This document shows positions 25,881-34,343 of a stretch of DNA of 64,000 nt, piece by piece (position 1 is the stretch's first letter; each line of letters opens with the position of its first letter). The notes beneath the pieces are model-generated. The model was not told where the DNA came from. It ran no database searches and saw only the letters and a program-made list of their open reading frames with translations. This stretch comes from Marinobacter salicampi (GTDB taxonomy: Bacteria > Pseudomonadota > Gammaproteobacteria > Pseudomonadales > Oleiphilaceae): contig NZ_JAAMPF010000016.1 in assembly GCF_011074795.1 (NCBI RefSeq), positions 124,001 to 188,000 on the forward strand. The letters run 5' to 3'. A program made the translations under genes and the position numbers.

Positions 25881-26041
25881 ATCTGTCGCTTATGGAACCA
25901 TGTTCCATCTCGGAGCGTTAATTCGGCGTGGAAGATGTGTACGCGTATAGCACTTAAAACGCATCCTCCCTGCACCGAGCCAATCTTATAGCTCGATATA
26001 CTCGGTGCGCTGTGTAGCTGGACACTATGCAGCACAAATAA

Positions 26042-26103
26042 GAGCCCGTAAGGGCTACCGATTGCACGCATATTCACGCCACGCTCTAAGCGTGGTTTTT
26101 TTT
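26042..26103 (+). terminator. Strong terminator in the 25881-26295 gap
   Basis: A small hairpin AGCCC/GGGCT (26042-26055) is followed by a classic terminator: CCACGC (26079-26084), loop TCTAA, GCGTGG (26090-26095), then eight T residues. The 415-base gap between mobI and the next gene otherwise shows nothing I can name. Confidence 0.9.
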
Positions 26104-26295
26104 GGCCCAAATTCAGGGGAGAACCGGTATTGCTCCGTTACGGCCAACCGCGCCCCTGGGATCTCCCTGAACTCTGCCCCGCTCTATGAAGACAATCCGA
26201 AAATAGAACCTGCATAAAAACCTCACCCACTTCAGCAATAAGCCTCCGCACACCCGGTAGTTTACTGAGGAGAGATCGCAGAGGCTGAGAAACAC

Positions 26296-26763
26296 ATGCA
26301 CAGAGTCGGACATCACATCACCGGGGCCTTAACCGGGCTGGGCGTTGGTATGCATTTGTCTTCACAGGACGGAGCCGGCTTTTCTGTTCTCGGGATTAGT
26401 GTACTTGGCGGTTGGTACGGTGGTGTCTTTCCGGATTCTGTCGAGAAGATCTGGGGGATGTACTGGATTCAACACCGGACTCTGACCCACTGGGTGCCTT
26501 TGTGGTTGGCGGGCCTGGTCGCGGTACTGACGATGTCGGGCCCCCTGCCCTTCGGGTTAGGACCGGAGATCTTTGCGGCTTTGCTCGCGTTTGTACTGGG
26601 GGGACTGACCCATCTGCTTTTTGACTGGCCGAACCCCACGGGCATTCCGTTCATTCACCCCTGGTGTCGCCACTCGTTGAACTGGTGGCGCTCAGGCGAA
26701 GCGGATCTGTTGTGCGTACTCGTTTGGGGCGCTGCAATGGTAGGTTTCGGGACAACAGCGTAA
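26296..26763 (+). CDS. YdjM-like inner-membrane metal-dependent hydrolase
   Basis: The product is 155 residues with four hydrophobic segments. Motifs HRVGHH near the start, HRTLTHWVP (about residues 62-70) and HLLFDWPNPTGIPFIHP (about 104-120) are those of the LexA-regulated, YdjM-type putative metal hydrolases (DUF457 superfamily). Their substrate is unknown. Start ATG 26296 follows GGAG-containing sequence. It is the first gene after the strong terminator, so a promoter must lie in 26104-26295. Confidence 0.8.
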   Translation: MHRVGHHITGALTGLGVGMHLSSQDGAGFSVLGISVLGGWYGGVFPDSVEKIWGMYWIQHRTLTHWVPLWLAGLVAVLTMSGPLPFGLGPEIFAALLAFVLGGLTHLLFDWPNPTGIPFIHPWCRHSLNWWRSGEADLLCVLVWGAAMVGFGTTA

Positions 26764-26856
26764 GCCAGACCTTTACGGGTTTGGAGCTACACACACAAAA
26801 CGAAATCCAGCCGACGCTGGGTTCGAGACCAAACTCGCACAGACGAGGTAATTGTT

Positions 26857-27165
26857 ATGAACACAAACGTGATCGCGCTCAATGGCGTGCGGTTGTCGAC
26901 ACCGGTAGAGAGAGAGACACCCAACTATACGGTTTACACCGACGGAACAATTCGGGTGACTCGTAGAGCAATGGAGCTTTACGGCCAGTCCTCCCATCGT
27001 CTTGGCATCGACATCCGCCAGATCAGAACCTGGGCGCAGATGAAGGATCTTCAGATCCGCAGCTGGGAGCTGACACTTCAGGATCTGTCCGAAGATGACC
27101 GTGTAACAGAAAATGACCAGGCCACTTTCTTGAGTGTGCTCGGTATGGGCCGTGCGAGGGGGTAG
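26857..27165 (+). CDS. Unrecognised small protein
   Basis: The product is 102 residues, ATG preceded by GAGGT ten bases upstream. No known domain is visible; the sequence is soluble-looking with TVYTDGTIRVTRRAMELYG in the first half. It is downstream of the YdjM-like gene and convergent with the next. Confidence 0.55.
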   Translation: MNTNVIALNGVRLSTPVERETPNYTVYTDGTIRVTRRAMELYGQSSHRLGIDIRQIRTWAQMKDLQIRSWELTLQDLSEDDRVTENDQATFLSVLGMGRARG

Positions 27166-27237
27166 CACGGCATTACTGAATGGCAGGACTTTGAACACCG
27201 AAATGCTCTACCACGACATTGCGACCGAGACCGCTGT

Positions 27238-27603
27238 CTATTCGACCTCTCGTCTTGATTCTCGCTCTACCAGGTATACATCCCACTCGTCATGAATATT
27301 CGGGAAAGCGGAATGCCTGGTGAGCTGCACCTCTGAGATTGAACATGAGCTGTGCTGAAACTCTGGGGCCTGGAAGAAGAACATCCAGCCGGCGTGTGCG
27401 TGATGAAGGATCTCCTCACGGTTGAAGGCGAACGTCACATCTGGATTGTTTAGTTTCGATTCGACATACCGGATCACGCGATTGACCTGAGCATGGACCT
27501 CGTCAGGATCGGTACCGTAAGCCAGGTGCTTGAGTACGGCTTCTTCACACCAATCCGCGAGCAGCTCGAAGTGGTACGGGTTTGTAAGATCAACACAAGA
27601 CAT
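27238..27603 (-). CDS. Unrecognised protein
   Basis: The product is 121 residues, with GGAGAA upstream of the ATG at 27603. Features are helical N-terminal LADWCEEAVLKHLAYG and His-rich EEILHHAHAGWMFFF. No family recognised. It is divergent from the 27751 gene across a 147-base region with a perfect inverted repeat. Confidence 0.55.
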   Translation of the reverse strand: MSCVDLTNPYHFELLADWCEEAVLKHLAYGTDPDEVHAQVNRVIRYVESKLNNPDVTFAFNREEILHHAHAGWMFFFQAPEFQHSSCSISEVQLTRHSAFPNIHDEWDVYLVERESRREVE

Positions 27604-27613
27604 CAGAGGTTCT

Positions 27614-27647
27614 CCGTAAGGTTTACTGAGTGGTAGTGCCCTTACGG
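27614..27647. promoter_or_regulatory. Inverted repeat between divergent genes
   Basis: CCGTAAGG (27614-27621) and CCTTACGG (27640-27647) form a perfect 8-bp inverted repeat in the region between the genes at 27603 and 27751. It could be an operator for either gene; nothing more specific can be said. Confidence 0.4.
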
Positions 27648-27750
27648 CAGAGGGAAATTTAGGGAACGTTTTTTAGTGGCAGAGGAAGGTTAAGGGGTAA
27701 TCGCAAGATACCCATGACTGATTTGATACAGGGCACTTGAGATCTCAGTT

Positions 27751-28554
27751 ATGCACGAAGAAACACCGGAGAAGACAAAAAGCCGCCCTGGCCGCCTGGC
27801 TCGGGCTTTGAAGAGATGGAGCGATCAAGAAAATCAATATCTGAAGGAGCACTATCATACGACGCCGATGGAGGAACTTTGTTACCTTCTTGAGGGCCGA
27901 TCCAAAAGTGCCATCGTTCAACAGGCAGGCGTGCTGGGTTTGTGGGGGGCCAAGCGAGTGGAAGCGCCTGAACGATGGACCCAGGAAGAGAAAGATGTTC
28001 TAAAAACGTACTATCCGGATAACGGGCTCGAAGTGTGCGCCCTTTTACTGCTGGACCGCAGTTTCAATGCCATTGCACTCAAGGTACGCCGCTTGGGGCT
28101 CAAACGCCGGGGAGGGCCCAAAACTAACCGGATAACCAAATCGGAATGGGCATACATTCTGTCCAATGTCCCATCAATGGGATTTGTTGCAGTCGCACAG
28201 ATGCACGGAGATACCCCGGATAACCTGCGGGATAAGTGCTCTCGAAAAGGCGTGGACTGTGATGCCATTGACTTAGCATTCAACGATGGAGAGTTTGTAG
28301 TCGGGCCATTCACGGAAGATGAAGTATCGTATATTGAGAAGCACTTCTGGGAAGAGGGAGGTGTTCGGGTTGCCAAGGTTCTCAGGCGCTCCCCGAAGAA
28401 GGTGATCAACTTTGCAAAGCGACGGTTGAATCTGACGACGAAAGGACCGGGCGGACGCCTTGAAGGTCTAGCACCAGATTTTAGCCTGTTACTTCCGGTC
28501 TTACACACTGACAGTCCGTATCAGAGGCTGTACGACAACGGCCTCAGTGACTAG
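27751..28554 (+). CDS. Protein with repeated Myb/SANT-like helical modules
   Basis: The product is 267 residues. At least three units share the pattern W-S/T-x-EEN/K-x-x-L-K-x-x-Y...L-x-x-R-S-x-x-A-I/V-x-x-x-A-x-x-L-G-L: about residues 22-66, 75-120 and a diverged third near 190-225. Each resembles a small helix-turn-helix of the Myb/SANT type, as in phage and plasmid DNA-binding proteins. A shorter relative lies at 53311-53805. It probably binds DNA; a regulatory role is inferred. The 3' end overlaps the convergent gene by 11 bases. Confidence 0.6.
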   Translation: MHEETPEKTKSRPGRLARALKRWSDQENQYLKEHYHTTPMEELCYLLEGRSKSAIVQQAGVLGLWGAKRVEAPERWTQEEKDVLKTYYPDNGLEVCALLLLDRSFNAIALKVRRLGLKRRGGPKTNRITKSEWAYILSNVPSMGFVAVAQMHGDTPDNLRDKCSRKGVDCDAIDLAFNDGEFVVGPFTEDEVSYIEKHFWEEGGVRVAKVLRRSPKKVINFAKRRLNLTTKGPGGRLEGLAPDFSLLLPVLHTDSPYQRLYDNGLSD

Positions 28555-28987
28555 CGTATCCGCCGTGTTCAACATACAAAGGGGTCGGATCTGGCCCCTC
28601 CACCTTGCGCCTGGCCTGCCCTACCCTATCCGCTTTTAGCATCACCCGGTTGGCCCAATCCCACCAGTAGTCTTCGACTCGCCTCAGCCTGGCTGGCAGT
28701 TCGGTTTTGCCGTCACACAACAAACACTCGGAGTCGCCTACGGGGTATACGGTTCTGGGCGTGTCATTCGACAACGCTGCACGCTGGAGCTCTTGGAGAT
28801 CTGCCGGCCCAACGCACCATGAGCACGGGATGCTCCCCATTGTGTCGTGAGGAAACATATCCGATTCAGCGACCGGGGCCGTGCTCACCTGGTGGAGATC
28901 TGCCAGCGCCGCATCGAGCTGATCGAACATATCGAGTTGATCTTCGTGGTCCTGGTAACCGGTACCGAGAGCCAATTGCTTTCCCAT
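28544..28987 (-). CDS. Unrecognised protein with two CxxC motifs
   Basis: From ATG 28987 the product is 147 residues; the frame extends upstream to 29161, but that part is basic and unlike protein. Two CxxC pairs, CSWC and CLLC, about 42 residues apart could bind zinc. A helical C-terminal part contains RRVEDYWWDWANRVMLKADR. No function assigned; no clear ribosome site, so the start is uncertain. Confidence 0.5.
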   Translation of the reverse strand: MGKQLALGTGYQDHEDQLDMFDQLDAALADLHQVSTAPVAESDMFPHDTMGSIPCSWCVGPADLQELQRAALSNDTPRTVYPVGDSECLLCDGKTELPARLRRVEDYWWDWANRVMLKADRVGQARRKVEGPDPTPLYVEHGGYASH

Positions 28988-29230
28988 GGAGATGCATGTC
29001 GTAGTGAATATGAGCTGATTGTACCAACGACGTGAGGATCGGGTCTGGAGTAGATGCGGTTTTCCATCAAGCTCTCTTGGTAGACTTCCGGCAAACCCAA
29101 GTAGAATTCTCGTTAGATGGCAGGGCTGGCGCGACGCGGTCGCCCTACCCGTGCTGGGCACTTGCGTTTCTGGGGCTCATGCGACGATAGCAGTCAGATC
29201 AGCGTTTACAGACACGAGAGGGCAGCGGCC

Positions 29231-29446
29231 ATGACCGACAGAGTTCGCATCAAGTATTACATTGAAACCGATAAGACTGGCTCTCGTTGCGAGGATTTCG
29301 TGGAGTTCCCCCGCAGTGAGTGGGAGGCCATGACACGAGAGCAGCAGGAACAGGAAATGAAAGAGCACGCCTTCAACTGGATGGAGTGGGGATTCAGCGA
29401 GGCTCCAGCGGAAGAGGACTCTGACGAGGCCGCCGAGGAATCATGA
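29231..29446 (+). CDS. Small acidic DUF7167-like protein
   Basis: The product is 71 residues. The pattern RIKYYIET..GSR.EDFVEF then a Trp-rich end FNWMEWGF resembles small phage/plasmid proteins grouped as DUF7167 (function unknown). The start at 29231 is supported by AGAGGG upstream and by a promoter-like TTGCGTTTC...GATAG at 29162-29190, 40 bases before the ATG. It overlaps the next gene by four bases. Confidence 0.6.
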   Translation: MTDRVRIKYYIETDKTGSRCEDFVEFPRSEWEAMTREQQEQEMKEHAFNWMEWGFSEAPAEEDSDEAAEES

Positions 29447-29727
29447 GCGATCACGGGAAATTCGAAGACTGGGCGAACGAGTTCGATCCGGACAGTGACC
29501 AGTGGGAAGACATGGGTCGGGACCAGGTGTTCATCGCCGGGTTACACGCTGGCCGGGCTGAGTGCCAGCCGACTATGCCTGATGAGGCTCGCGAGGCAAT
29601 TCGCAGGCTCAAAGCGTTCATCATCGTTAACCACGGAGCGGACACTAAAGTATTGCGCCAGGTAAATGACTTGCTCAGCGCGGTCCCCAACCCGCTCTAC
29701 GCTGACGAGCAGCCTGGGAAGGCATGA
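29443..29727 (+). CDS. Unrecognised small protein
   Basis: The product is 94 residues and starts in the ATGA overlap with the preceding gene. The first third is very acidic (FEDWANEFDPDSDQWEDMG), the rest helical with DEAREAIRRLKAFIIVNHG. Probably soluble. It belongs to a run of short plus-strand genes from 29231 to 31005. Confidence 0.55.
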   Translation: MSDHGKFEDWANEFDPDSDQWEDMGRDQVFIAGLHAGRAECQPTMPDEAREAIRRLKAFIIVNHGADTKVLRQVNDLLSAVPNPLYADEQPGKA

Positions 29728-29763
29728 ACGGTTCATGGCTCCAGAAGAAGAATCGAGGAATGT

Positions 29764-30225
29764 ATGACTGACACCAACCACACGAAACCACAGTCGCCGG
29801 GGTTACTCGATGTGGCTGGCGGTATGCCTTGCACTCCGAAGATGTCGCGCCTGATAAACCTCGCCTCCGGGGGCAAGCACGCAGAAGCCCGCCCCGAACT
29901 GGACATGGAATCGCCTGGCGAGGCAGGTGTTGATCTCAACGAAGCCGGCTTAACTGAACTGAGAGTGTTGCGCGACCTTCTGATGGGTACTGAAATTGGT
30001 TTGGTAATGGTCGCACACGACCTACCCGCGCTTAATCGAAGCCGTGCGATCGAAGCTGGGCTCCGGCGAACCAATGAGGTACTTCAGTTGGGTCTGGCTA
30101 TGGTCGACATGGAAGAACAGCTGCAACGTGCCGACGGGAAGAACCTATGGCTGAATCGTTCGATTGAGGCAATCAAACGGTCGCGCCCGTCCAGCCGGCA
30201 GATAAGGAGAGCAATTGATGACTGA
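29764..30225 (+). CDS. Unrecognised helical protein
   Basis: The product is 153 residues, 36 bases after the previous gene. The C-terminal 100 residues are amphipathic helices (LRVLRDLLMG, LRRTNEVLQLGLAMVDMEEQ). It overlaps the MazG-like gene by eight bases, so the two are probably co-translated. No family recognised. Confidence 0.55.
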   Translation: MTDTNHTKPQSPGLLDVAGGMPCTPKMSRLINLASGGKHAEARPELDMESPGEAGVDLNEAGLTELRVLRDLLMGTEIGLVMVAHDLPALNRSRAIEAGLRRTNEVLQLGLAMVDMEEQLQRADGKNLWLNRSIEAIKRSRPSSRQIRRAIDD

Positions 30226-30601
30226 CAAATCGAAAAGCCGACTGGGTGAAGACCTCGAACGCATCAGCAAGATCAAGAGCGACTTCAAACGTCCACCGGC
30301 ATCTGAGACCTCTGCCTTCAACGGGCTTTCTCACGCTGAGTCAGAGCGGCTGGCGGTCCTGATTGAGGAGCTGGCGGAAGCTCAACAAGCAATTGGGAAG
30401 ATTCTGCGCTTCGGGTTCGATTCTACCCACCCAGAGGGCGGACCTACTAATCGCCGGGAGTTGGAGAAAGAGCTGGGGGACGTGCGCAACGCTGAGCGAA
30501 TGCTCGTAGAGGCCGGCGATCTCAATAACGCGGAGATCCAGCTCAGGGCACAGCACAAGGCGCAGACGATTGGCCAATACCTTCATCATCAACCGGAATA
30601 G
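30218..30601 (+). CDS. MazG-like all-alpha NTP pyrophosphohydrolase
   Basis: The product is 127 residues. The segment RLAVLIEELAEAQQAIGKILRFG (EELxE) followed by NRRELEKELGDVRNAERML (ExxxELGDV) is the metal-binding helix pair of the MazG/dUTPase-like all-alpha family. Such enzymes hydrolyse dNTPs or NTPs to the monophosphate and are common on phages and plasmids. ATG 30218, with AGGAGA upstream, is preferred over the preceding TTG. Confidence 0.72.
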   Translation: MTDKSKSRLGEDLERISKIKSDFKRPPASETSAFNGLSHAESERLAVLIEELAEAQQAIGKILRFGFDSTHPEGGPTNRRELEKELGDVRNAERMLVEAGDLNNAEIQLRAQHKAQTIGQYLHHQPE

Positions 30602-30618
30602 TCCCAGAGGCACATACT

Positions 30619-30777
30619 ATGACCCTGGAAGAATATCGGCATGATCTTCTGTCGGAAGCAGAGCGCTTTATCAACTGGTGGAGCGAGCAGCACCTGCAAG
30701 ATCCGGACGCCTTTCCGATGGACATGCCCGATGGCGAGTGGGACGAGCAGTTCCGAGCCTGGCAACAGATAGACTGA
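30619..30777 (+). CDS. Very small acidic protein
   Basis: This 52-residue frame starts MTLEEYRHDLL and ends WDEQFRAWQQID. AGAGG lies nine bases before the ATG, and it is 17 bases after the MazG-like gene on the same strand. Tryptophan-rich and acidic like its neighbours. Support is start signal, spacing and protein-like composition only. Confidence 0.5.
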   Translation: MTLEEYRHDLLSEAERFINWWSEQHLQDPDAFPMDMPDGEWDEQFRAWQQID

Positions 30778-30807
30778 CGCCCTACCCTTACGAGAGCGAT
30801 ATGACTT

Positions 30808-31005
30808 ATGAGCACAAACCAACCGCAAACCTTACTGATGGAAGAAGACGGGCTCACGACTATCCTTTTTGGACCCACAGGCACCCATCGGAGCATGATC
30901 ATCAGCCAGCTGGCGGAAGACGCCGGTATCTCTTATCGCGAAATGGAGGAGCGCGTCTCCCTCCAGTCACCCAGAACTACGCAGGATAAGCCTCCAACCC
31001 ACTGA
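30808..31005 (+). CDS. Unrecognised small protein
   Basis: The product is 65 residues and follows the 52-residue gene by 30 bases. It contains GLTTILFGPTGTHRSMIISQL, which looks superficially like a P-loop but lacks the GKS/T lysine. The start site is weak, so the gene itself is only moderately supported. Confidence 0.4.
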   Translation: MSTNQPQTLLMEEDGLTTILFGPTGTHRSMIISQLAEDAGISYREMEERVSLQSPRTTQDKPPTH

Positions 31006-31067
31006 AGCTGCCTCAGGTACAAAAACTCACACCAACAAATAATCCTTGGACACCGTGGAGGAAACGA

Positions 31068-31703
31068 ATGCAGGAATTGAATTGGATGGACCAGCCCAGC
31101 CTTGAGGATGTGGTCGAAGTTGCAAACCAACGTTCTCGCACTCTGGATAAATCAGCACAGGCCAACCTGGAAACTGCTTTAACAAGCTTGGGTATGACCC
31201 TGGGGGAGACAATGAGGGTTCGCCTGGCTGGCGGTCGCCAGTTGTGTTTGACCGTGGTCAGTGCGCCCCGATGGATCTCCGCGAGTGTCAGTGCTGAAAT
31301 GCTGCGAAGCTCGCCTAGGAAATACATGGGAGCAGAGGTCCAGGTCACCGTCATCGGTGAGCAGAATCACAAGCCTTTGATAGTTGAGTTCAGTTTGCCG
31401 GTTATTCGTCACGACGTGAGGAGCCAGGGCCTCCTTCCGGGCTGCGACTACGAGCCCTACCTTAAAGGTAGTCTCGAATGCGACGTTGATTATTCGGCAC
31501 ACCGCTTGCCCCTGATCTACGCTCTTGCGGGTCTGGTCGAAAAAGATGGTTCCTTTCCGGTTCGTCAGAAATCGATCGATGAACATTCCACGGCTGAAGA
31601 TGTTATCCGAGCGGAGTTCTTTACATTGCTTTCGCATGTGATCGTGTCCGTGACTCAATGGGCCGATAGCCTGCCGTTAGAGCAAGAGCAGGACTCGGAA
31701 TGA
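31068..31703 (+). CDS. Unrecognised protein
   Basis: The product is 211 residues with a clear GGAGG six bases before the ATG. It is soluble-looking with alternating strand and helix segments (GETMRVRLAGGRQLCLTVV; AEFFTLLSHVIVSV) and an acidic end. No domain recognised. It opens a new unit after a 62-base gap. Confidence 0.55.
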   Translation: MQELNWMDQPSLEDVVEVANQRSRTLDKSAQANLETALTSLGMTLGETMRVRLAGGRQLCLTVVSAPRWISASVSAEMLRSSPRKYMGAEVQVTVIGEQNHKPLIVEFSLPVIRHDVRSQGLLPGCDYEPYLKGSLECDVDYSAHRLPLIYALAGLVEKDGSFPVRQKSIDEHSTAEDVIRAEFFTLLSHVIVSVTQWADSLPLEQEQDSE

Positions 31704-31838
31704 GGATCATGCCGTGGGAAGTCAACGGCTTTGCCAAACAGGTAAGGCCAAGGTCCAGTATCCACATTGACCCCCAGCGGCAGTTGCACGATCGGCAGCA
31801 GCAAGCTTGCAGAAAAAAACCAGGTGGAATTTGAAACG

Positions 31839-32117
31839 ATGATTATTAAAGACTTCACCTTCAAGCTAATGGCTATTGGGCTGCTGGGACTTCCAATGCT
31901 GGGTCATGCCAATGTCCGAGGTCTAACGCCTTCCGATGGAGCTGCATCACTGCTCCTTTCGGCTGTTGCTCTTCTGATCGGATATATGGCTATCACCGGG
32001 GCTATACAGAACTTCCGTGGTACTGGAGAGGACGAGCGCTCAGTAGGCACGGGCCTTTTCATCCTCGTAATGGGTGCGTTCATGAGCGGAAGTCTAGCTT
32101 GGATAGTTCTCAGTTGA
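31839..32117 (+). CDS. Small membrane protein with signal peptide
   Basis: The product is 92 residues, from ATG 31839. A signal peptide ends near LGHANV, followed by two transmembrane helices (SLLLSAVALLIGYMAITGAI and GLFILVMGAFMSGSLAWIVL). This resembles small pilin/VirB2-like layouts by topology only; no sequence match is claimed. An upstream extension to 31767 looks non-coding. Confidence 0.55.
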   Translation: MIIKDFTFKLMAIGLLGLPMLGHANVRGLTPSDGAASLLLSAVALLIGYMAITGAIQNFRGTGEDERSVGTGLFILVMGAFMSGSLAWIVLS

Positions 32118-32243
32118 TTGGGTATACGTCTGCGAGCGACATTGAAACCAATGACGTTTATGTTCTGCACATAAAAGCAATCTTGAGCTTGTCGGCGAGC
32201 ATGCCTCCCCTGGCCAGCTTGAATTATAGGGAGTGGAAAGATC

Positions 32244-32456
32244 ATGAATTACTGGTTTGGTTTTAAAGCATTACCTGATGGAGCGGCCAGAGCTAGAGGT
32301 CCGTTCCCCGATGCAGACACCGCAAACCGTGAGCGAACAAAAGAAAAACGTGGTGACGCAGAAGTATCCCCATGGTTTGTAGCGGAAAGCGAAGATGAAG
32401 CTGAACAGAAAGCCAAGTGGCATCTGGATGGCGGGGATTTTCCTGAGAAGAATTGA
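32244..32456 (+). CDS. Unrecognised small protein
   Basis: The product is 70 residues with GGAGTGG before the ATG. It is highly charged (NRERTKEKRGDAEVSPWFVAESEDEAEQKA) with the N-terminal WFGFKALPDG. Such sequences are frequent among phage and plasmid small proteins of unknown role. Confidence 0.5.
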   Translation: MNYWFGFKALPDGAARARGPFPDADTANRERTKEKRGDAEVSPWFVAESEDEAEQKAKWHLDGGDFPEKN

Positions 32457-32540
32457 GAACCGCTCTAGTTTTCTGGACTAAGCCTCATACAGCAGCAGAA
32501 ATGGCCGCTCGGTTTAATTTTGAGGAAAGAGGATAAGTAT

Positions 32541-32828
32541 ATGTCACGAGATAGGAGCACTGCCGGGCCGAAGAAAAAACCGCTGACTAAAGCCGAGCGG
32601 GATTGGCTCTCTAAACTCCAATCGGTTCTGGATGAGTGCCCATCCGATCGGCTGGGGGCCTATACGATCGGTGATCCATACATCCAAATCTATGATGCGA
32701 GATTTGAGTACCAGATAAACGACCAGCTGAGCAGCGGTAACGTCGACTTTTGTTCAGCTGTATTTAAGATGGAAGCCGAGCTGATTACTGTGAGAATGCC
32801 ATTCTGTGTGCATTCAACCGCTGGTTGA
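32541..32828 (+). CDS. Phage/plasmid-type small protein of unknown function
   Basis: The product is 95 residues (MSRDRSTAG start at 32541, AGAGGA upstream). LTKAERDWLSKLQSVLDECP and RLGAYTIGDPYIQIYD recall a small-protein family found on enterobacterial plasmids and phages; the function is unknown. The protein at 39244 opens with the same LTxAExxW pattern and may be a distant paralogue. Confidence 0.55.
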   Translation: MSRDRSTAGPKKKPLTKAERDWLSKLQSVLDECPSDRLGAYTIGDPYIQIYDARFEYQINDQLSSGNVDFCSAVFKMEAELITVRMPFCVHSTAG

Positions 32829-32929
32829 CCTGCCGGTAGATCTCCGCCAGCTCGTTTCCCTCATCCCCCAGATTGGTCATACTGCGGCATACCTAATCGA
32901 GATCTGCTCACCAGGGGACGAAAACAGTC

Positions 32930-33238
32930 ATGCAACCAGTGAATTTCTCAACCGGGCAGCTTACTGAGCCTGCGGAAGATGATAGACACACCGTCGTAAT
33001 CATCGAGTACAACGATCTGAAAAGCTTCGCTCTCTATCTGGATATGCCTCTGGATGAAGCCAAGGCACGTTTCACCCAGCGCATGAACGACAGGGCCCCA
33101 TACGAAGCACAGCACGAAGGGTGGGATGCCAAGGTCTCCCGGTTCGGAATCACCGATGAAATTCATATCTGCGGTGACTGGAATGACCAGGTGAAAGGCT
33201 TTATGGAAACCTACGGTATCTCGGGGCTGAAAGACTGA
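32930..33238 (+). CDS. Unrecognised protein
   Basis: The product is 102 residues, soluble, with VVIIEYNDLKSFALYLDMPLDEAKARF in the middle. It converges with kfrA, whose stop lies 10 bases away. No family recognised. Confidence 0.5.
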   Translation: MQPVNFSTGQLTEPAEDDRHTVVIIEYNDLKSFALYLDMPLDEAKARFTQRMNDRAPYEAQHEGWDAKVSRFGITDEIHICGDWNDQVKGFMETYGISGLKD

Positions 33239-33248
33239 AAGCTCAGTT

Positions 33249-34106
33249 TCACTTTTTAGGCGATTCCCCCTGCTTCTTCGTTGTCGATGTGCGTGAACGC
33301 TGCTTCGCCTGAGCAGGCTTCTTCACGCTGGCGAGCTCAATTTTTAGTTTCGTGCTTTCTTCGGCCAGTTCGTCTTTGGCTTTCAACGCAGTTTTGAGCT
33401 CCTGGCGAAGCTGTGTCATTTCTTCACGCAACTCAGCGATTCGGTCTTCACTGGCGAGAATTCTTTCCTTCTGAGCCCCACGTTGTGCTTCAGAATACGT
33501 TGCAGTGTGCTCTGCCTCCCTCAGCTCAGACCTGACAGTAGAAAGTTCGCTTAGGGAGTCCGCCAGCTGGCCTTTTAAATTCGCGACTTGATCGCATACG
33601 ACCTGATACCTGTGCTCATCTTCCCTGATTGTCATTCGGATCTTCTCGGACTCAGTGCGCTCTTCATTCAGCTCATGACGAAGACGCTCTATTTCTTCGT
33701 CTTTGGCGGACAGTTTCACGTCGGATTCGATCTGAGACTTTTCAAGGGCGACGATACGCTCGTTCAGGGCCGTGATTTCGACTTCCATCCTCTCCCCTAT
33801 TTCCGCCAGCTCGTCCGCCGTGGCCATGGCCTCTTTCGCTTCTGACTCTGATTCAGCCCTTGCTTCACTAGCCTGCCGGGCGATCTCCGCCAAGAGCGCA
33901 TCTTGTAGCTTCTCGGGAAGCTTCAGTGCTACCGGCTTCTGAGGGCGGCTTTGTTCCTGGAAGCTTCTCAGATGACGATGGATGGTGTTCGGGCTCCCGG
34001 TCCCGAGCCGCTGGCGAATCCTCTGGATCGTGGGAGTTTCGTCCTCAGCCTCAATTGCCTTTACGGCTTCAACGACCTGTTCGAATGTGACTCCTGTCCG
34101 CGCCAT
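33249..34106 (-). CDS. kfrA: KfrA-like DNA-binding coiled-coil protein
   Basis: The product is 285 residues. The first 55 form the KfrA_N helix-turn-helix (VTFEQVVEAVKAIEAE...TIQRIRQRLGTGSPNTIHRHL). From about 70 to 260 it is an uninterrupted charged coiled coil, ending in a Lys/Arg/Ser-rich tail. KfrA of IncP plasmids binds its own promoter and forms filamentous structures that help plasmid stability. The AT-rich upstream region at 34137-34205 with repeated ATACA units is the likely operator. Confidence 0.85.
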   Translation of the reverse strand: MARTGVTFEQVVEAVKAIEAEDETPTIQRIRQRLGTGSPNTIHRHLRSFQEQSRPQKPVALKLPEKLQDALLAEIARQASEARAESESEAKEAMATADELAEIGERMEVEITALNERIVALEKSQIESDVKLSAKDEEIERLRHELNEERTESEKIRMTIREDEHRYQVVCDQVANLKGQLADSLSELSTVRSELREAEHTATYSEAQRGAQKERILASEDRIAELREEMTQLRQELKTALKAKDELAEESTKLKIELASVKKPAQAKQRSRTSTTKKQGESPKK

Positions 34107-34136
34107 GGCTGCACCTGTTTAAGTTGAGATATGACT

Positions 34137-34205
34137 GAATTGTAGCATCAATACAATACATAATACACTAATACATATCATACAATACAGAACGATATGA
34201 TACGG
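34137..34205. promoter_or_regulatory. KfrA operator candidate
   Basis: Just upstream of kfrA the sequence repeats AATACA/ATAC units about every 8-12 bases: AATACAATACATAATACAC, then AATACATATCATACAATACA, then CGATATGATACGG. Direct and inverted ATAC motifs of this kind are typical of autoregulated KfrA promoters. Exact units are ambiguous because of the low complexity. Confidence 0.5.
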
Positions 34206-34343
34206 AATAGCCCAAGCGCTTTTGTGGTGTTCCTCAGTCTTAGGGTTAGCTTTTTGACGCGCACTACCACATTCCTCCTCCTCTTCTCCCAGTAGCATCC
34301 TTGCTGATCATCTTCAGTCACACACGGGTATAGAGGTATTGAT

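Noticed and set aside
28565..28582. CAACATAC (GTATGTTG on the minus strand) as a Ter site
   Set aside because: Only the eight-base core matches; it lies within the last codons of a gene and has no partner site.
30808..31005. P-loop NTPase from the GPTGTHRSM segment
   Set aside because: The essential Lys of GKS/T is replaced; the protein is only 65 residues.
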